Below are positions 1 to 8,953 of a stretch of DNA of 34,534 bases, piece after piece. The DNA comes from Desulfurococcales archaeon. Its GTDB lineage: Archaea > Thermoproteota > Thermoprotei_A > Sulfolobales > NBVN01. Location of the stretch: assembly GCA_027064885.1 (NCBI GenBank), contig JAMOOZ010000233.1, positions 1 through 34,534 of the forward strand, in the 5' to 3' direction. Below the pieces are notes generated by a model. It was not told where the DNA came from, ran no database searches, and was given only the letters and a program-made list of their open reading frames with translations. Numbering within the stretch: the stretch's first letter is position 1; the number at the start of each line of letters is the position of its first letter. The position numbers and the translations under genes are program-made.

Positions 1-2
1 CT

Positions 3-1829
3 ACGTCACTGACAAACGACAATGTCCCCGAAACCACGATCACCCGTTACCTCAGGGTAGCGAAGAGCGAGGTAGGGGAAATAGACCCTGCCGCCCTTTA
101 CGAGATGAGGAAGGGACGAAGGATAATATACCGCGTTCCACAGGGACATGCCTGCATGGTTGAGACAGATGAGGAGCCCCCTCACGACCTCAACAGGGAG
201 GCAGTAATCATCACTCTAGCCGTGGCGAGGGCACTCCATTCAACACCAGTCGATGAAATCTACGTCATGCGTAAGATCGTGATAGACGGCTCAAACACTA
301 CGGGATTCCAGCGAACCGCCATAGTAGCGCTAGGGGGCTACATAGACGATGAGGAGGGACGCGTAGGGATACAGACGATATGCTTAGAGGAGGACGCTGC
401 AAGGAAGGTTAGTGAAGGGCCAGGCTACGTGGAGTATAACCTCGACAGACTGGGCATACCATTAATCGAGATATCCACGAGCCCCGATATACATTCACCA
501 GAACAGGCAATGCGGGTAGCTCTCAAGATAGGTTTGCTCCTACGACTAACCGGTAAGGTTAAGCGCGGATTAGGAACTATAAGGCAGGATCTTAATATAT
601 CGATTTCAGGTGGGGTGAAGACCGAGGTAAAGGGAGTAAGTAAACTAGAGCTAATACCGAAAATAGTGGAGTACGAGGTAATGCGTCAATTAAGACTTCT
701 TGAAATTAAGGAAGAGCTTGCCCGAAGAGGTGTACGCGAAGAGGAACTAACCTATAAGTTCATTGACGTCACGGAAATACTCAAGGAAGCCAAGACCAGG
801 TTCATACAGCGAGCCATTAAGAAGGGGGCAAGAGCACTTGCTGTGGGGCTCAAGGGCTTCGGAGGCCTACTCGGCATGGAGATACAGCCATCACGTCGCT
901 TTGGCACTGAACTGTCAGACTACGCTAAAGCATGGGGTGGTGTTGGGGGCATAATACATAGTGATGAGCTACCAGCTTACGGGATAAGCGAAGAGATTAA
1001 AACCAAGCTCTTCAAAATCCTCGGGCTCGACCCTCAGAGGGACGCGTATGCCATAGTGATCGCTGATAAGGAGAAATGTGAGCGAGCGCTGAGAGCATTA
1101 ATCGATAGAGCTAGGTATGCACTCAAAGGAGTACCCCCCGAGACACGCGGGGCAAACCCCGACGGCACCACTAGATATCTACGCCCACAACCAGGCGCGG
1201 CTCGCATGTATCCAGAAACCGACGTGCCTCCATTAAGGTTGACTACAGACCTCCTTAAGGAAGCAGAGAGGTTGAAACCAAAGACGCCCGAGGAAGCCCT
1301 AGAGGAACTTATCAAAGTTCACGGACTTAGTAGGGAGCTAGCACACCAGCTGATAAAAGATCCTGTCTTCACAACTTACCTCGACCTTCTAAGGGAACTC
1401 CACAGTAAGGTACACCCACAGATTATCGCTTCAACCCTGCTTATCCACTTGAAAGCCCTTAAGTCGGAAGGCCTTGATGTGAGTAAAGTGTCCTTCAAAG
1501 ACTTAGTCACGGTGTTATCTAAGGTTGGCGAGGGGTACATAGCGAAGGAAGCTATCCCTGAGATACTAGCAGAATACTTGAGTTCAGGATCGCCTCTTGA
1601 GGAAATCCTACGAAAGTACGGGAGCTTATCGGATGAGGAACTCCTCAGAATAATTAACGAAGTGATTAACAACAACGCCGAAGTAGTATGTGCTCGGGGA
1701 GCTAGAGCGTTTGGGCTTGTTATGGGGAAGGTAATGTCTAAAGTTAGGGGTAGAGTAGATGGTAGTAAAGTTGCTCAATTAGTTAAGAAATCCTTGACTA
1801 AATACGTTAGTGAGCACTGCGGTAATTAA
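3..1829 (+). CDS. gatE: Glu-tRNA(Gln) amidotransferase subunit E, 5'-partial
   Basis: Archaeal GatDE converts Glu-tRNA(Gln) to Gln-tRNA(Gln); GatE binds and activates the misacylated tRNA. The frame is open from base 3, and the residues before the first ATG (position 105) already match GatE (RVAKSEVGEIDPAALYEM), so the gene runs in from the left edge and the ATG is internal. Seen: the GatB/GatE core with VMRKIVIDGSNTTGFQRT and QTICLEEDAARK, a central AspRS-like insertion (about 250-400, including GGIIHSDELPAYG) that separates GatE from GatB, and a C-terminal helical tail domain ending CARGARAFGLVMGKVM. About 608 codons are present; the family is usually near 620-640, so little is missing. It ends 2 bp before the convergent zinc-ribbon gene. 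GatD is not in the window. Confidence 0.96.
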   Translation, partial: TSLTNDNVPETTITRYLRVAKSEVGEIDPAALYEMRKGRRIIYRVPQGHACMVETDEEPPHDLNREAVIITLAVARALHSTPVDEIYVMRKIVIDGSNTTGFQRTAIVALGGYIDDEEGRVGIQTICLEEDAARKVSEGPGYVEYNLDRLGIPLIEISTSPDIHSPEQAMRVALKIGLLLRLTGKVKRGLGTIRQDLNISISGGVKTEVKGVSKLELIPKIVEYEVMRQLRLLEIKEELARRGVREEELTYKFIDVTEILKEAKTRFIQRAIKKGARALAVGLKGFGGLLGMEIQPSRRFGTELSDYAKAWGGVGGIIHSDELPAYGISEEIKTKLFKILGLDPQRDAYAIVIADKEKCERALRALIDRARYALKGVPPETRGANPDGTTRYLRPQPGAARMYPETDVPPLRLTTDLLKEAERLKPKTPEEALEELIKVHGLSRELAHQLIKDPVFTTYLDLLRELHSKVHPQIIASTLLIHLKALKSEGLDVSKVSFKDLVTVLSKVGEGYIAKEAIPEILAEYLSSGSPLEEILRKYGSLSDEELLRIINEVINNNAEVVCARGARAFGLVMGKVMSKVRGRVDGSKVAQLVKKSLTKYVSEHCGN

Positions 1830-1831
1830 CG

Positions 1832-2437
1832 TCACTGCTTGATAGCTTTCTTTAATTCCTCCACGAACTCCCTGTTTTCCTCCAGGGTCTTGGCAAGCCT
1901 GCGAGCATGCATCGCGCTGATCCCAGATTTCTCAGCGACCTCCCTAGCGTTAATCCTCCTCCCCGCTAAGAGCATCAACGCCATCAGCGCTAATGCTACC
2001 TTAGCACGATCCGTTCTAGAGGATAATCTGGGAAAGCGCAACATTATTTCTAACACTAACTTAACCTTAGGATCTTTCAATAACGTCTGAACATTTTGTG
2101 GGTTCCTCTTAAATATCTTGACGGGCGGTCCCTCCCCCTCAACGTACTTTCTTAATTGCTCAGAATCTATGATTATATTCTTTAACCTCTTACTTTTCTT
2201 GACCTTGCTTATTAACTTTAGGTACTCTGACGTGTACTTCGTTAAGGTAACTCGCCCGCTCCTTCCGTACCTCTTGTAGGTACGGGTCTTTACAGGCTCC
2301 TGCATGAGTTCTTGGTTAGCTCGACGATACTCAGTAACGTATATCCTCTCAAGGACCGTGCCGCATGACGCGCAGATGACATCGCCCCTCACATAGTCCC
2401 AAACAATGTTATCTGACCCGCAGTAAGGGCACCTCAT
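1832..2437 (-). CDS. Truncated TFIIB-like zinc-ribbon/HTH protein
   Basis: Putative transcription factor of 201 aa. The N-terminus is a TFIIB-type zinc ribbon with C3-x2-C6 and C22-x2-C25 (CPYCGSDN...CASCGTVLE). A basic linker follows (about 40-110), with YKRYGRSGRVTL where full TFB has its B-reader and B-linker. The C-terminal 70 residues look like half of a cyclin repeat ending in a helix-turn-helix (REVAEKSGISAMHARRLAK). Canonical TFB is about 300 aa with two cyclin repeats, so this is a short paralogue, comparable in build to the single-repeat TFB-like factors of Sulfolobales. The ATG start has GGTAAGG just upstream. It is convergent with gatE. A role as an alternative or modulating TFB is inference; the zinc ribbon is directly seen. 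Confidence 0.82.
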   Translation of the reverse strand: MRCPYCGSDNIVWDYVRGDVICASCGTVLERIYVTEYRRANQELMQEPVKTRTYKRYGRSGRVTLTKYTSEYLKLISKVKKSKRLKNIIIDSEQLRKYVEGEGPPVKIFKRNPQNVQTLLKDPKVKLVLEIMLRFPRLSSRTDRAKVALALMALMLLAGRRINAREVAEKSGISAMHARRLAKTLEENREFVEELKKAIKQ

Positions 2438-2563
2438 ATTCCTTACCGTGTAGTGGTCGAAGGTATTACTCTTTCTTATTTGCTGGGCTACTAATCTATG
2501 GTGTGAGGGAGAGCTCTGTGAAACTTTTACTCTGGAACCCGAGGTTAGAGAGGTGAATACCTC

Positions 2564-3712
2564 GTGCCAGTAACAGTAGGGTTTCTTGTTAATCCAATTG
2601 CTGGTATGGGTGGCTCCGTAGGGTTAAAGGGAACCGATGGCAGACTTTATACTGAAGCAATAAGGAGAGGGGCAACACCTGTAGCTCCTTCGCGTGCGTT
2701 ACGTTTCCTTAAGCACTTATGTCAAGTAGGTTTTAACCACAGTTTACTCGCAGCTGGCGGAGTTATGGGTTGCAAGTATTTGAAACAAATCCCTTCCCTA
2801 CGGTATGAGTGCTTGGGCTACCCTTTAGAATCAAGGAAAGAAACTTCCAGCGCAGACACAAAAACTGTCGTGAAAATGATGTTGGGACGTGGGGTTGATC
2901 TCCTAGCGTTTGTGGGTGGGGATGGAACCGCCAGGGACGTTGCGGAGGTTCTTGACTGTGAGGTACCTGTGTTAGGTATACCCTCGGGCGTTAAGATGTA
3001 TTCAGGAATCTTCGCTGCATCCCCCGAGGCAGCTGCCGAGTTAGTAACGATGTTTTGCGAGGGCAACGCTGTGCTTGATTACGCTGATGTTGCTGATATT
3101 GATGAGAGCTCCCTGCAAGTAGGGGAACTCAAAGTTAGGAAGTTTTTTAGGGCAATTACTGTACGCGCGGACGGTCTCAGTGTTCAGAGCAAGGATTTTG
3201 GGGCTTCCGGCTCTTCTGAGGAAAAGTATGCACTAGCTGAATACTTCATTGAGGAGTACCTTCGTGATAATATCCTCTACTTACTCGGCCCTGGATCCAC
3301 CATAAAGGCTGTAACGGACGTGCTGGGACTTCCTAAAACTATCCTTGGTGTTGATGCGTTATTTAATGGATCAATAATTGCCAAGGATCTAGGGCACCGT
3401 GAAATCCTTAACTTATTAAATTCATTTGTTCAAGCTAAAATAGTCGTGACGATAATCGGGGGGCAAGGGTACCTGTTCGGGCGAGGCAACCAGCAGTTCA
3501 CTCCCGAGGTTATACGGCGTATTGGTAAGGACAATATCCACGTGTTGGCAACTAAGACAAAGCTCAGAGGATTAAAATACCTGCTAGTGGATACTGGGGA
3601 CCCTGTGCTGGATGCTGAGTTGAGCGGATATATACACGTTATAACTGGCTACAGGGAAGAAACTATGATGCGTATAGTGCCTGCTAGTAATCCGGCGTTA
3701 CTCACCCGCTAA
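2564..3712 (+). CDS. ATP-NAD kinase-like protein (COG3199 family)
   Basis: Member of the archaeal NAD kinase-like family (COG3199), which share the diacylglycerol/NAD-kinase fold and are thought to phosphorylate NAD or a related substrate. Seen: an N-terminal GFLVNPIAGMGGSVGLKGTDG, the hallmark nucleotide-binding GGDGTARDV near residue 119, then GIPSGVKMYSGIFA, the family's second conserved block. The C-terminal half carries LLGPGSTIK and GGQGYLFGRGNQQ, also typical. The 382 aa length is normal for COG3199 and longer than classical NadK. The GTG start at 2564 is favoured by GAGGTGA about 6 bp upstream. The 3' end overlaps the convergent gcvPB by 11 bp. Substrate is not determinable from sequence. 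Confidence 0.88.
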   Translation: MPVTVGFLVNPIAGMGGSVGLKGTDGRLYTEAIRRGATPVAPSRALRFLKHLCQVGFNHSLLAAGGVMGCKYLKQIPSLRYECLGYPLESRKETSSADTKTVVKMMLGRGVDLLAFVGGDGTARDVAEVLDCEVPVLGIPSGVKMYSGIFAASPEAAAELVTMFCEGNAVLDYADVADIDESSLQVGELKVRKFFRAITVRADGLSVQSKDFGASGSSEEKYALAEYFIEEYLRDNILYLLGPGSTIKAVTDVLGLPKTILGVDALFNGSIIAKDLGHREILNLLNSFVQAKIVVTIIGGQGYLFGRGNQQFTPEVIRRIGKDNIHVLATKTKLRGLKYLLVDTGDPVLDAELSGYIHVITGYREETMMRIVPASNPALLTR

Positions 3713-5219
3713 TATTTCTCTTAACGTATTTGTGTGTAGGCGCTAACGTTCTTGGGTGATTAGCCCTCAATGCATCCAGTCGCCCTACCGACGTATTTCT
3801 AGGCGCTTCCTTTAGCTTGCCTGGATCTTCGTATGCTTGGCGCACAATGTCCCTATACGCGCTTACTACTTCGTCAATAGTTCTCTTACTTTCACTTTCC
3901 GTGAACTCCACCATATGTGCTTCGGGGACTGTAAGAGGGAAGTAGATTGTTGGGGCATGTATTCCTCTGTCTAATAGGGCTTTCGCTACGTCTTCCGCAC
4001 TTACGCCAGTTTCACGAAGGAGATCCTTGAAACTTATCACGACTTCGTGTTTTCTCCAGCGCTCACGCCCGTAGATTAAGTCAACTCCGGGAAGCTCCTT
4101 AATTTTCTTCATGAAGTAGTTTGTGTTTAGTACAGCTACTTCGGCTACTTCACGTATTTCAGGGCCTAGCATCATTAAGTATATGAATGACTTTATAGCT
4201 GGTACGATGTTGCCATAGAACCACGTTATTTTCCCTATGCTTTTCCTAATATTATAGTCTAAGTAATACCTGCTTCCTTCCTTCCTCACTAGTGGTTTAG
4301 GTAGATAGTCGGCAAGTTCTTTCTTAACGCATATGGCACCCGCTCCCGGTCCGCCTCCACCATGAGGTGCCGCGAATGTCTTATGCAAGTTTAAGTGGAC
4401 GATATCGAACCCCATGTCACCCGGCCTAGCTATGCCTAGTATGCCGTTTAGGTTTGCTCCATCATAGTAAAGAAGCCCTCCTTTAGAGTGTATTAAGTCG
4501 GATATCTCCGTTATTTTCTCCTCGAACAATCCGAGCGTACTTGGGTTTGTTAGCATTATTCCTGCCGTCCTGTCGGAAACTGCGGCTTTCAACGCGTTTA
4601 GGTCTGTGTTTCCCCTCTCGTCTGTAGGTATACGTACTACTTTGAAGCCTGCCATGGCAGCACTAGCTGGGTTCGTTCCGTGTGCGCTCTCAGGTACTAG
4701 GATCTCGTCCTTATACGTGTATTCCCTATCTCGCAGGTATTCCCTAATTATCAGTACGCCAGTTAACTCGCCTGCAGCACCTGCCGGAGGATGTAGGGAG
4801 CATACGTCCATGCCCGTTAATTCGGCTAGCCACTCTTGCAGGGTATAGAGCATTTCTAGTAGTCCTTGTAGGTACTCCTCACTCATGTAGGGATGAGCAT
4901 ACGTTATCCTGTCGTCGTTAGCTAGATCCTCGCAAATCTTAGGGTTGTACTTCATCGTGCATGAACCAAGCGGAACTACACCCACATCTATTCCGTAAGA
5001 CATCTGAGTTAGTCGGGTGTAATGTCGTACAACTTCGGGCTCACTGAGGTTAGGTATGTTAGGGCCTTCCTTCCGAGCAATGTTCTGCGCTACTTCAGTA
5101 AGGGCCTCCTTACCTAGCTTAGCAAAGTAGTCGTCTCCAAGCTGGAATGTTTCTTTGTCTTTACCGGAGGTTAGTTCAAATATTAGTGGTTCGTCCCAGC
5201 GTGCCTGCCTGTACTTCAT
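3702..5219 (-). CDS. gcvPB: Glycine dehydrogenase (decarboxylating) subunit 2, P-protein beta
   Basis: PLP-bearing half of the two-subunit glycine cleavage P-protein; decarboxylates glycine and passes the aminomethyl group to lipoyl-GcvH. At 505 aa it is full length. Seen: LGSCTMKYNPK near residue 85, HPPAGAAGELTG near 143, SAHGTNPASAAMAGFK near 178, and the PLP lysine K280 in LNLHKTFAAPHGGGGPGAG. The ATG overlaps the gcvPA stop by 4 bp (positions 5216-5219), so the two subunits are translationally coupled in 1:1 order as expected for an obligate heterodimer. The 3' end overlaps the convergent kinase-like gene by 11 bp. Confidence 0.97.
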   Translation of the reverse strand: MKYRQARWDEPLIFELTSGKDKETFQLGDDYFAKLGKEALTEVAQNIARKEGPNIPNLSEPEVVRHYTRLTQMSYGIDVGVVPLGSCTMKYNPKICEDLANDDRITYAHPYMSEEYLQGLLEMLYTLQEWLAELTGMDVCSLHPPAGAAGELTGVLIIREYLRDREYTYKDEILVPESAHGTNPASAAMAGFKVVRIPTDERGNTDLNALKAAVSDRTAGIMLTNPSTLGLFEEKITEISDLIHSKGGLLYYDGANLNGILGIARPGDMGFDIVHLNLHKTFAAPHGGGGPGAGAICVKKELADYLPKPLVRKEGSRYYLDYNIRKSIGKITWFYGNIVPAIKSFIYLMMLGPEIREVAEVAVLNTNYFMKKIKELPGVDLIYGRERWRKHEVVISFKDLLRETGVSAEDVAKALLDRGIHAPTIYFPLTVPEAHMVEFTESESKRTIDEVVSAYRDIVRQAYEDPGKLKEAPRNTSVGRLDALRANHPRTLAPTHKYVKRNISG

Positions 5220-6625
5220 CTTGCCTCACCTCCAAGTACTAGGGCTAGCTTACTTACTAACTCATCTATGTCGTCTTTGCTATGGAGTTCTGTTAAGCAC
5301 AATAAGCTACAGTCACGCATTGCATCATAGAACCTAGATAACGGTGGCCCTACATAGATTCCCTGCTTCTCTAATTGACTTATTACATCCCTCGCATCCC
5401 TGTCCTTGAAGGAAATCGCGACTTCGCGGAAGTATAGTCCTTTCTCAAAGAGTGGTGCGGCATCAACACAGTGTTTACGTAAGGTCCCTAGGAAGTACGT
5501 AGTGCGGCCTAGTAATGCCTCACCTAACTTCTTGAGACCCTTAGCACCGAGTAATGATACATACACCGCGGCAGCTATTGCTTCAAGCCCAGAATTCGTT
5601 GTAATATTTGATGTTGCACGCTCTCTCCTTATATGTTGCTCCCTAGTTTGTAGAATCATCATAAAGCCGTTTTCCAATCCATCGACAGTCTTAGTCATAC
5701 CGATAAGCCTCCCAGGGAGCTGCCTTAAGAGTTCCCTTCTATCTTGAATACCCAATATTCCGGCTGATGGACCACCGTAGTTCAGACCCACACCTAGGGA
5801 TTGCGCATCCCCGACCACAATGTCAGCGCCGAGCTCTCCAGGAGCCTTAAATATACCTAGTGAGAGCGGGTTCGCATTCACTATAGCGAGTGCTCCCGCA
5901 TCATGTGTGACTTCTATAATGTCACGTAACTTACGCTCAACGATACCGAAGAAGTTAGGGGATTCTATATAAACCGCTGCTACATCATCACCGAGCTTTG
6001 CGTGAAGTGCGCTAATGTCAAGCTCACCGTCTTCCCGTCTGTAGGGGATCTCCTCTAACCGAACGTTTAACCCTTTAACCCAGGTTCTAATGACCTCCTT
6101 GATTTCAGGGTGTGCTGAAGACGCTATGAGCACTCTTTCCCTTCCTTTCTTAACTCTGAGCGCCATCCTAACCGCTTCAGCAGCCGCTGTGCTCGCATTA
6201 TACATTGAGGCATTTACTATGTCAACACCGTAAAGCTCCGCCATTAGACTCTGGTACTCGAAGAACGCCTGCAGTATACCTTGATTTATTTCGGGCTGAT
6301 AAGGCGTGTAGGCTGTGTAGAATTCTGCACGGGACACTATGGCCTTAACCACAGAGGGAATATAATGAACACAGACACCCCCACCTAAGAATACTCGGTG
6401 AGTGTTCACAAATCCCGTGAATTTATTCTTACTTAGTATTCCAAGGAACTTCCTTCTGGCCTCGTGTTCAAGTAGCGGCTTACCGAATCCTACGCGTAAT
6501 TTCTTCTTCAAACGAAGTTTCTCAGGAATATCCTTAAAAAACTCCTCAACATTATCAACTCCTGTTTCCTTAAGCATTTCCTGCTTTACTTCTTTAGCGG
6601 AGTTCGGTATCCAGTGATGTGGCAT
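5216..6625 (-). CDS. gcvPA: Glycine dehydrogenase (decarboxylating) subunit 1, P-protein alpha
   Basis: Other half of the split P-protein (469 aa, normal length), contributing to the active site and dimer interface. Seen: the N-terminal MPHHWIPNSAKEVKQEML, GGGVCVHYIPSVV near residue 80, AYTPYQPEINQGILQ near 107, YNASTAAAEA near 143, and GLNYGGPSAGILG near 280. It lacks a Schiff-base lysine, as expected for the alpha subunit. First gene of the minus-strand unit; a TATA-like element lies about 33 bp upstream, leaving almost no leader, and I see no strong Shine-Dalgarno sequence. It is divergent from gcvT across a 155-bp spacer that carries a tandem repeat. Confidence 0.97.
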   Translation of the reverse strand: MPHHWIPNSAKEVKQEMLKETGVDNVEEFFKDIPEKLRLKKKLRVGFGKPLLEHEARRKFLGILSKNKFTGFVNTHRVFLGGGVCVHYIPSVVKAIVSRAEFYTAYTPYQPEINQGILQAFFEYQSLMAELYGVDIVNASMYNASTAAAEAVRMALRVKKGRERVLIASSAHPEIKEVIRTWVKGLNVRLEEIPYRREDGELDISALHAKLGDDVAAVYIESPNFFGIVERKLRDIIEVTHDAGALAIVNANPLSLGIFKAPGELGADIVVGDAQSLGVGLNYGGPSAGILGIQDRRELLRQLPGRLIGMTKTVDGLENGFMMILQTREQHIRRERATSNITTNSGLEAIAAAVYVSLLGAKGLKKLGEALLGRTTYFLGTLRKHCVDAAPLFEKGLYFREVAISFKDRDARDVISQLEKQGIYVGPPLSRFYDAMRDCSLLCLTELHSKDDIDELVSKLALVLGGEAR

Positions 6626-6655
6626 TCTAAATTCCCTTACTAACTAGGGACATCA

Positions 6656-6664
6656 CTAAAAGTG
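6656..6664 (-). promoter_or_regulatory. TATA-like promoter element for gcvPA-gcvPB
   Basis: Read on the minus strand this is CACTTTTAG, an AT-rich box 31-39 bp upstream of the gcvPA ATG. That spacing predicts a very short leader, common for first genes of crenarchaeal units. Judged only by eye. Confidence 0.4.
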
Positions 6665-6680
6665 TTTAACTATCCACGCG

Positions 6681-6703
6681 TAATGTTGTGATTAATGTTG
6701 TGA
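6681..6703. repeat. Tandem 11-bp direct repeat between divergent gcv genes
   Basis: TAATGTTGTGA occurs twice, at 6681-6691 and 6693-6703, one base apart (12-bp period). It lies centrally between the gcvPA and gcvT promoters and upstream of both TATA-like boxes. The placement suits a shared operator or activator site; no regulator is identified. Confidence 0.7.
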
Positions 6704-6714
6704 GTACGCCCCAA

Positions 6715-6724
6715 TTTTTATATG
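6715..6724 (+). promoter_or_regulatory. TATA-like promoter element for gcvT-gcvH
   Basis: TTTTTATATG, about 57 bp upstream of the gcvT GTG; predicts a leader of roughly 30 nt. It is preceded by ACGCCCCAA where a BRE would sit. Judged by eye. Confidence 0.45.
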
Positions 6725-6780
6725 TTAGAGCATGTTTGCTTAGATAAAAGTTAATCAGCCATCACCGCGAGTATTTCAAG

Positions 6781-7890
6781 GTGTTAAAAACGACTAGGGA
6801 GACACCACTTCTAAAAACCCTCAGAAAATATGGTGCCAGCATAGGGGAATTTGCGGGATGGATAACCGCGATGGACTATGGTAACCCCCTTGAAGAACAT
6901 ATAGCGACCCGTAACTCCGTTACGGTGTTTGACGTGTCACACATGGGAAGGTACCTTATACGCGGGGACAATCTCTTCGAGTTCTTCCAGAAACTAGTGA
7001 CTAAGGACTTAAGTAAGTTCAAGGAGGGACGTATGAGCGGTCCGGTGTTATTACTTAATGAAGACGCGCGTATTATCGACGACATTATGTTATACTACTT
7101 AAGTGACACGGAGTGGCTCGCCGTCGTTAATGCACCCAATATCGAGAAAGACCGTGCATGGATTTTAAAATGGGCTAAGAAATGGGGATACAACATCACT
7201 GTTGAAGATATCACTCTAAGCACAACACTTATAGCAATTCAAGGCCCCCACGCTCCCGAAATCCTTGAGAGTTTGGGTGTAAATGAGGCAAAGAATCTAA
7301 GTATACTCGAGTTCCTACGCAACCCCAGCGTGTTAGGAGAAGAAGCAATACTCATAAGCAGGTCTGGTTGGACAGGCGAGGAAGTACGGTCATACGGATA
7401 CGAGATCATGACCACGGTTAAGAATGGGGAACGTGTGTTCGAGGCAGCAGTTGAGGCTGGCGCTAAGCCCGCTGGGTTAATTGCTAGAGACAGCTTAAGA
7501 TTAGAGATGGGGTACCCACTCATAGGTGTTGATATCGGAAACAACACGAACCCTATAGAGGCGAGATACTGGATGGCCCTTAGCCTCAAGAAGGAGGGCT
7601 TCTTAGGGGAGGAGGCGTTAAGAAGAATCTATGAAGAGGGCGTACGCAGGTTTAGGGTGGCGTTCAAGCTCAAAAAAGGTGTTAGGAGAATCCCTAGGCA
7701 TGGAAATAGTATATTGATTAACAACAGGATTGTGGGACGCGTGACTAGTGGAGCATACTCCCCGACGCTTGGAAGAAGCATTGGTATGGGGTACATTGAG
7801 GCAACACATTTATACATAGGTTTCAAGGTAGCTGTGGACATTCGTGGCAAATCCTATGAAGCTAAAATACTTGATTTCCCTTTAATATAG
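6781..7890 (+). CDS. gcvT: Aminomethyltransferase, glycine cleavage T-protein
   Basis: Transfers the methylene unit from aminomethyl-lipoyl GcvH to tetrahydrofolate (or the archaeal pterin), releasing ammonia. At 369 aa it is full length. Seen: TPLLKTLRKYGASIGEFAGW at the N-terminus, VFDVSHMGRYLIRG near residue 49, IQGPHAPEIL near 157, SRSGWTGEEVRSYGYEI near 193, ARDSLRLEMGYPLIGVDI near 238, and the C-terminal beta-barrel with GRVTSGAYSPTLGRSIGMGYI. The GTG start has no clear Shine-Dalgarno; no better in-frame start exists upstream. gcvH follows after 19 bp on the same strand, so the two are probably co-transcribed. Confidence 0.96.
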   Translation: MLKTTRETPLLKTLRKYGASIGEFAGWITAMDYGNPLEEHIATRNSVTVFDVSHMGRYLIRGDNLFEFFQKLVTKDLSKFKEGRMSGPVLLLNEDARIIDDIMLYYLSDTEWLAVVNAPNIEKDRAWILKWAKKWGYNITVEDITLSTTLIAIQGPHAPEILESLGVNEAKNLSILEFLRNPSVLGEEAILISRSGWTGEEVRSYGYEIMTTVKNGERVFEAAVEAGAKPAGLIARDSLRLEMGYPLIGVDIGNNTNPIEARYWMALSLKKEGFLGEEALRRIYEEGVRRFRVAFKLKKGVRRIPRHGNSILINNRIVGRVTSGAYSPTLGRSIGMGYIEATHLYIGFKVAVDIRGKSYEAKILDFPLI

Positions 7891-7909
7891 TGTGACCCGG
7901 TGAAAGCAC

Positions 7910-8341
7910 ATGAGCGCGGAGGATATTTTAGTAAAAACAAAACTTGGTGAATACATCATCAAGAGAGGCTTGCTTTACACAGAGAGTGATGAATGGATCA
8001 AGGTTCAAAATAACATAGTTACTCTTGGTATAACAGATTACGCCCAGAAAAAATTGAAGTACATAGTGAACGTTGAGTTACCTGAACCTGGCACTACAGT
8101 AAACGCTGGGGAGTCAATAGTTACGCTGGAATCCGTGAAATCCGTTGCTGACGCATACTCACCATGCTCTGGCGAGGTACTAGAAGTTAATGAAGAACTC
8201 TACGACACCCCCGACCTAATAAACAAAGATCCCTACGGAGCAGGATGGCTAGTTAAGATAAAGCCTACCGAACCCGTAGATAAGGGTAGGTTCCTTAGCC
8301 CTGAGGCATACGCCGAAAAAATAAGAAAGAAGGAAGGGTAA
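7910..8341 (+). CDS. gcvH: Glycine cleavage H-protein (lipoyl carrier)
   Basis: Lipoylated carrier shuttling the aminomethyl group between P- and T-proteins. The lipoyl lysine is K77 in VTLESVKSVADAYSPCSGEV, a canonical lipoyl hairpin; the N-terminal YTESDEWIKV and IGITDYAQ-type block (TLGITDYAQKKL) and the C-terminal YGAGWLVKIKP are also typical. It is 143 aa, slightly longer than bacterial GcvH. The ATG is preceded by GGTGAAA about 5 bp upstream. It is the last glycine-cleavage gene here; the L-protein (dihydrolipoamide dehydrogenase) and lipoate ligase are not in the window and must be elsewhere. Confidence 0.97.
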   Translation: MSAEDILVKTKLGEYIIKRGLLYTESDEWIKVQNNIVTLGITDYAQKKLKYIVNVELPEPGTTVNAGESIVTLESVKSVADAYSPCSGEVLEVNEELYDTPDLINKDPYGAGWLVKIKPTEPVDKGRFLSPEAYAEKIRKKEG

Positions 8342-8359
8342 GCGTAGAACTGTACCGAG

Positions 8360-8380
8360 TTTTTCCATATTATTATTTTT
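8360..8380 (+). terminator. Candidate T-rich terminator after gcvT-gcvH
   Basis: Two T5 runs (8360-8364 and 8376-8380) begin 19 bp past the gcvH stop, in an AT-rich spacer. Archaeal intrinsic termination needs T-tracts rather than hairpins. No stem is seen. Confidence 0.4.
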
Positions 8381-8430
8381 CAATTACTTAATACTCCCAA
8401 ATTTTTTGTTATGGAGGAGCAGATCATATC

Positions 8431-8907
8431 GTGGGTGATAAAACATTGCCTTATCTAAGGATGCCCCCCAAGATAAAGGTTCTGGAGGCGGCAGGCGCGA
8501 TAGCGGATAATAGGATAAGTTTCATTGACGAGGAAGTTGCTGAGGTGATATCATCTGATGGTTCTCGAAAATATTCTGTTTATGTTAACCTAGCACGTAA
8601 TGAGGCATGCAGTACTGATAATGGCACTGTGTATAGGGGATACATAGGTTACCCAATAATAGCTGTCCTCATGATTAAAGGTGCATTACCGTATGACTCA
8701 AAAATCGGCGAGGCCCTTAAGGGCATACCTTGGAAAGCGCTTAACGAGAAGTACAAGAAGTATGCCATAGTTGAAAATGAAATAAAGAAGATAGCTTCCG
8801 AGCGGGGAGTTACCCCTGAAGAATTAGAGAAATTTAAGAACAATGTCTATAAAGAGCTAAGGAGGTTTAAACTTAAACTAACAGATATTTGCATGAGTAA
8901 AGAATGA
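8431..8907 (+). CDS. Conserved crenarchaeal hypothetical protein upstream of priL
   Basis: 158 aa, no function recognised. It has no transmembrane segment or signal peptide, and few cysteines. It begins with LRMPPKIKVLEAAGAIAD, has SSDGSRKYSVYVNL and GTVYRGYIGYPIIAVLMIKG in the middle, and a lysine-rich helical C-terminal half (about 95-155). The pattern recalls a widespread single-copy Crenarchaeota-only family; I cannot check this. The GTG start is supported by GGAGGAG at 8413-8419, 11 bp upstream. It is followed, 46 bp on, by another small unknown and then by priL, so a link with replication is possible from position only. Confidence 0.75.
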   Translation: MGDKTLPYLRMPPKIKVLEAAGAIADNRISFIDEEVAEVISSDGSRKYSVYVNLARNEACSTDNGTVYRGYIGYPIIAVLMIKGALPYDSKIGEALKGIPWKALNEKYKKYAIVENEIKKIASERGVTPEELEKFKNNVYKELRRFKLKLTDICMSKE

Positions 8908-8953
8908 CCCGTAAGTTTAATACCTGACATAACGGTATCAGAATAGAGAGATC

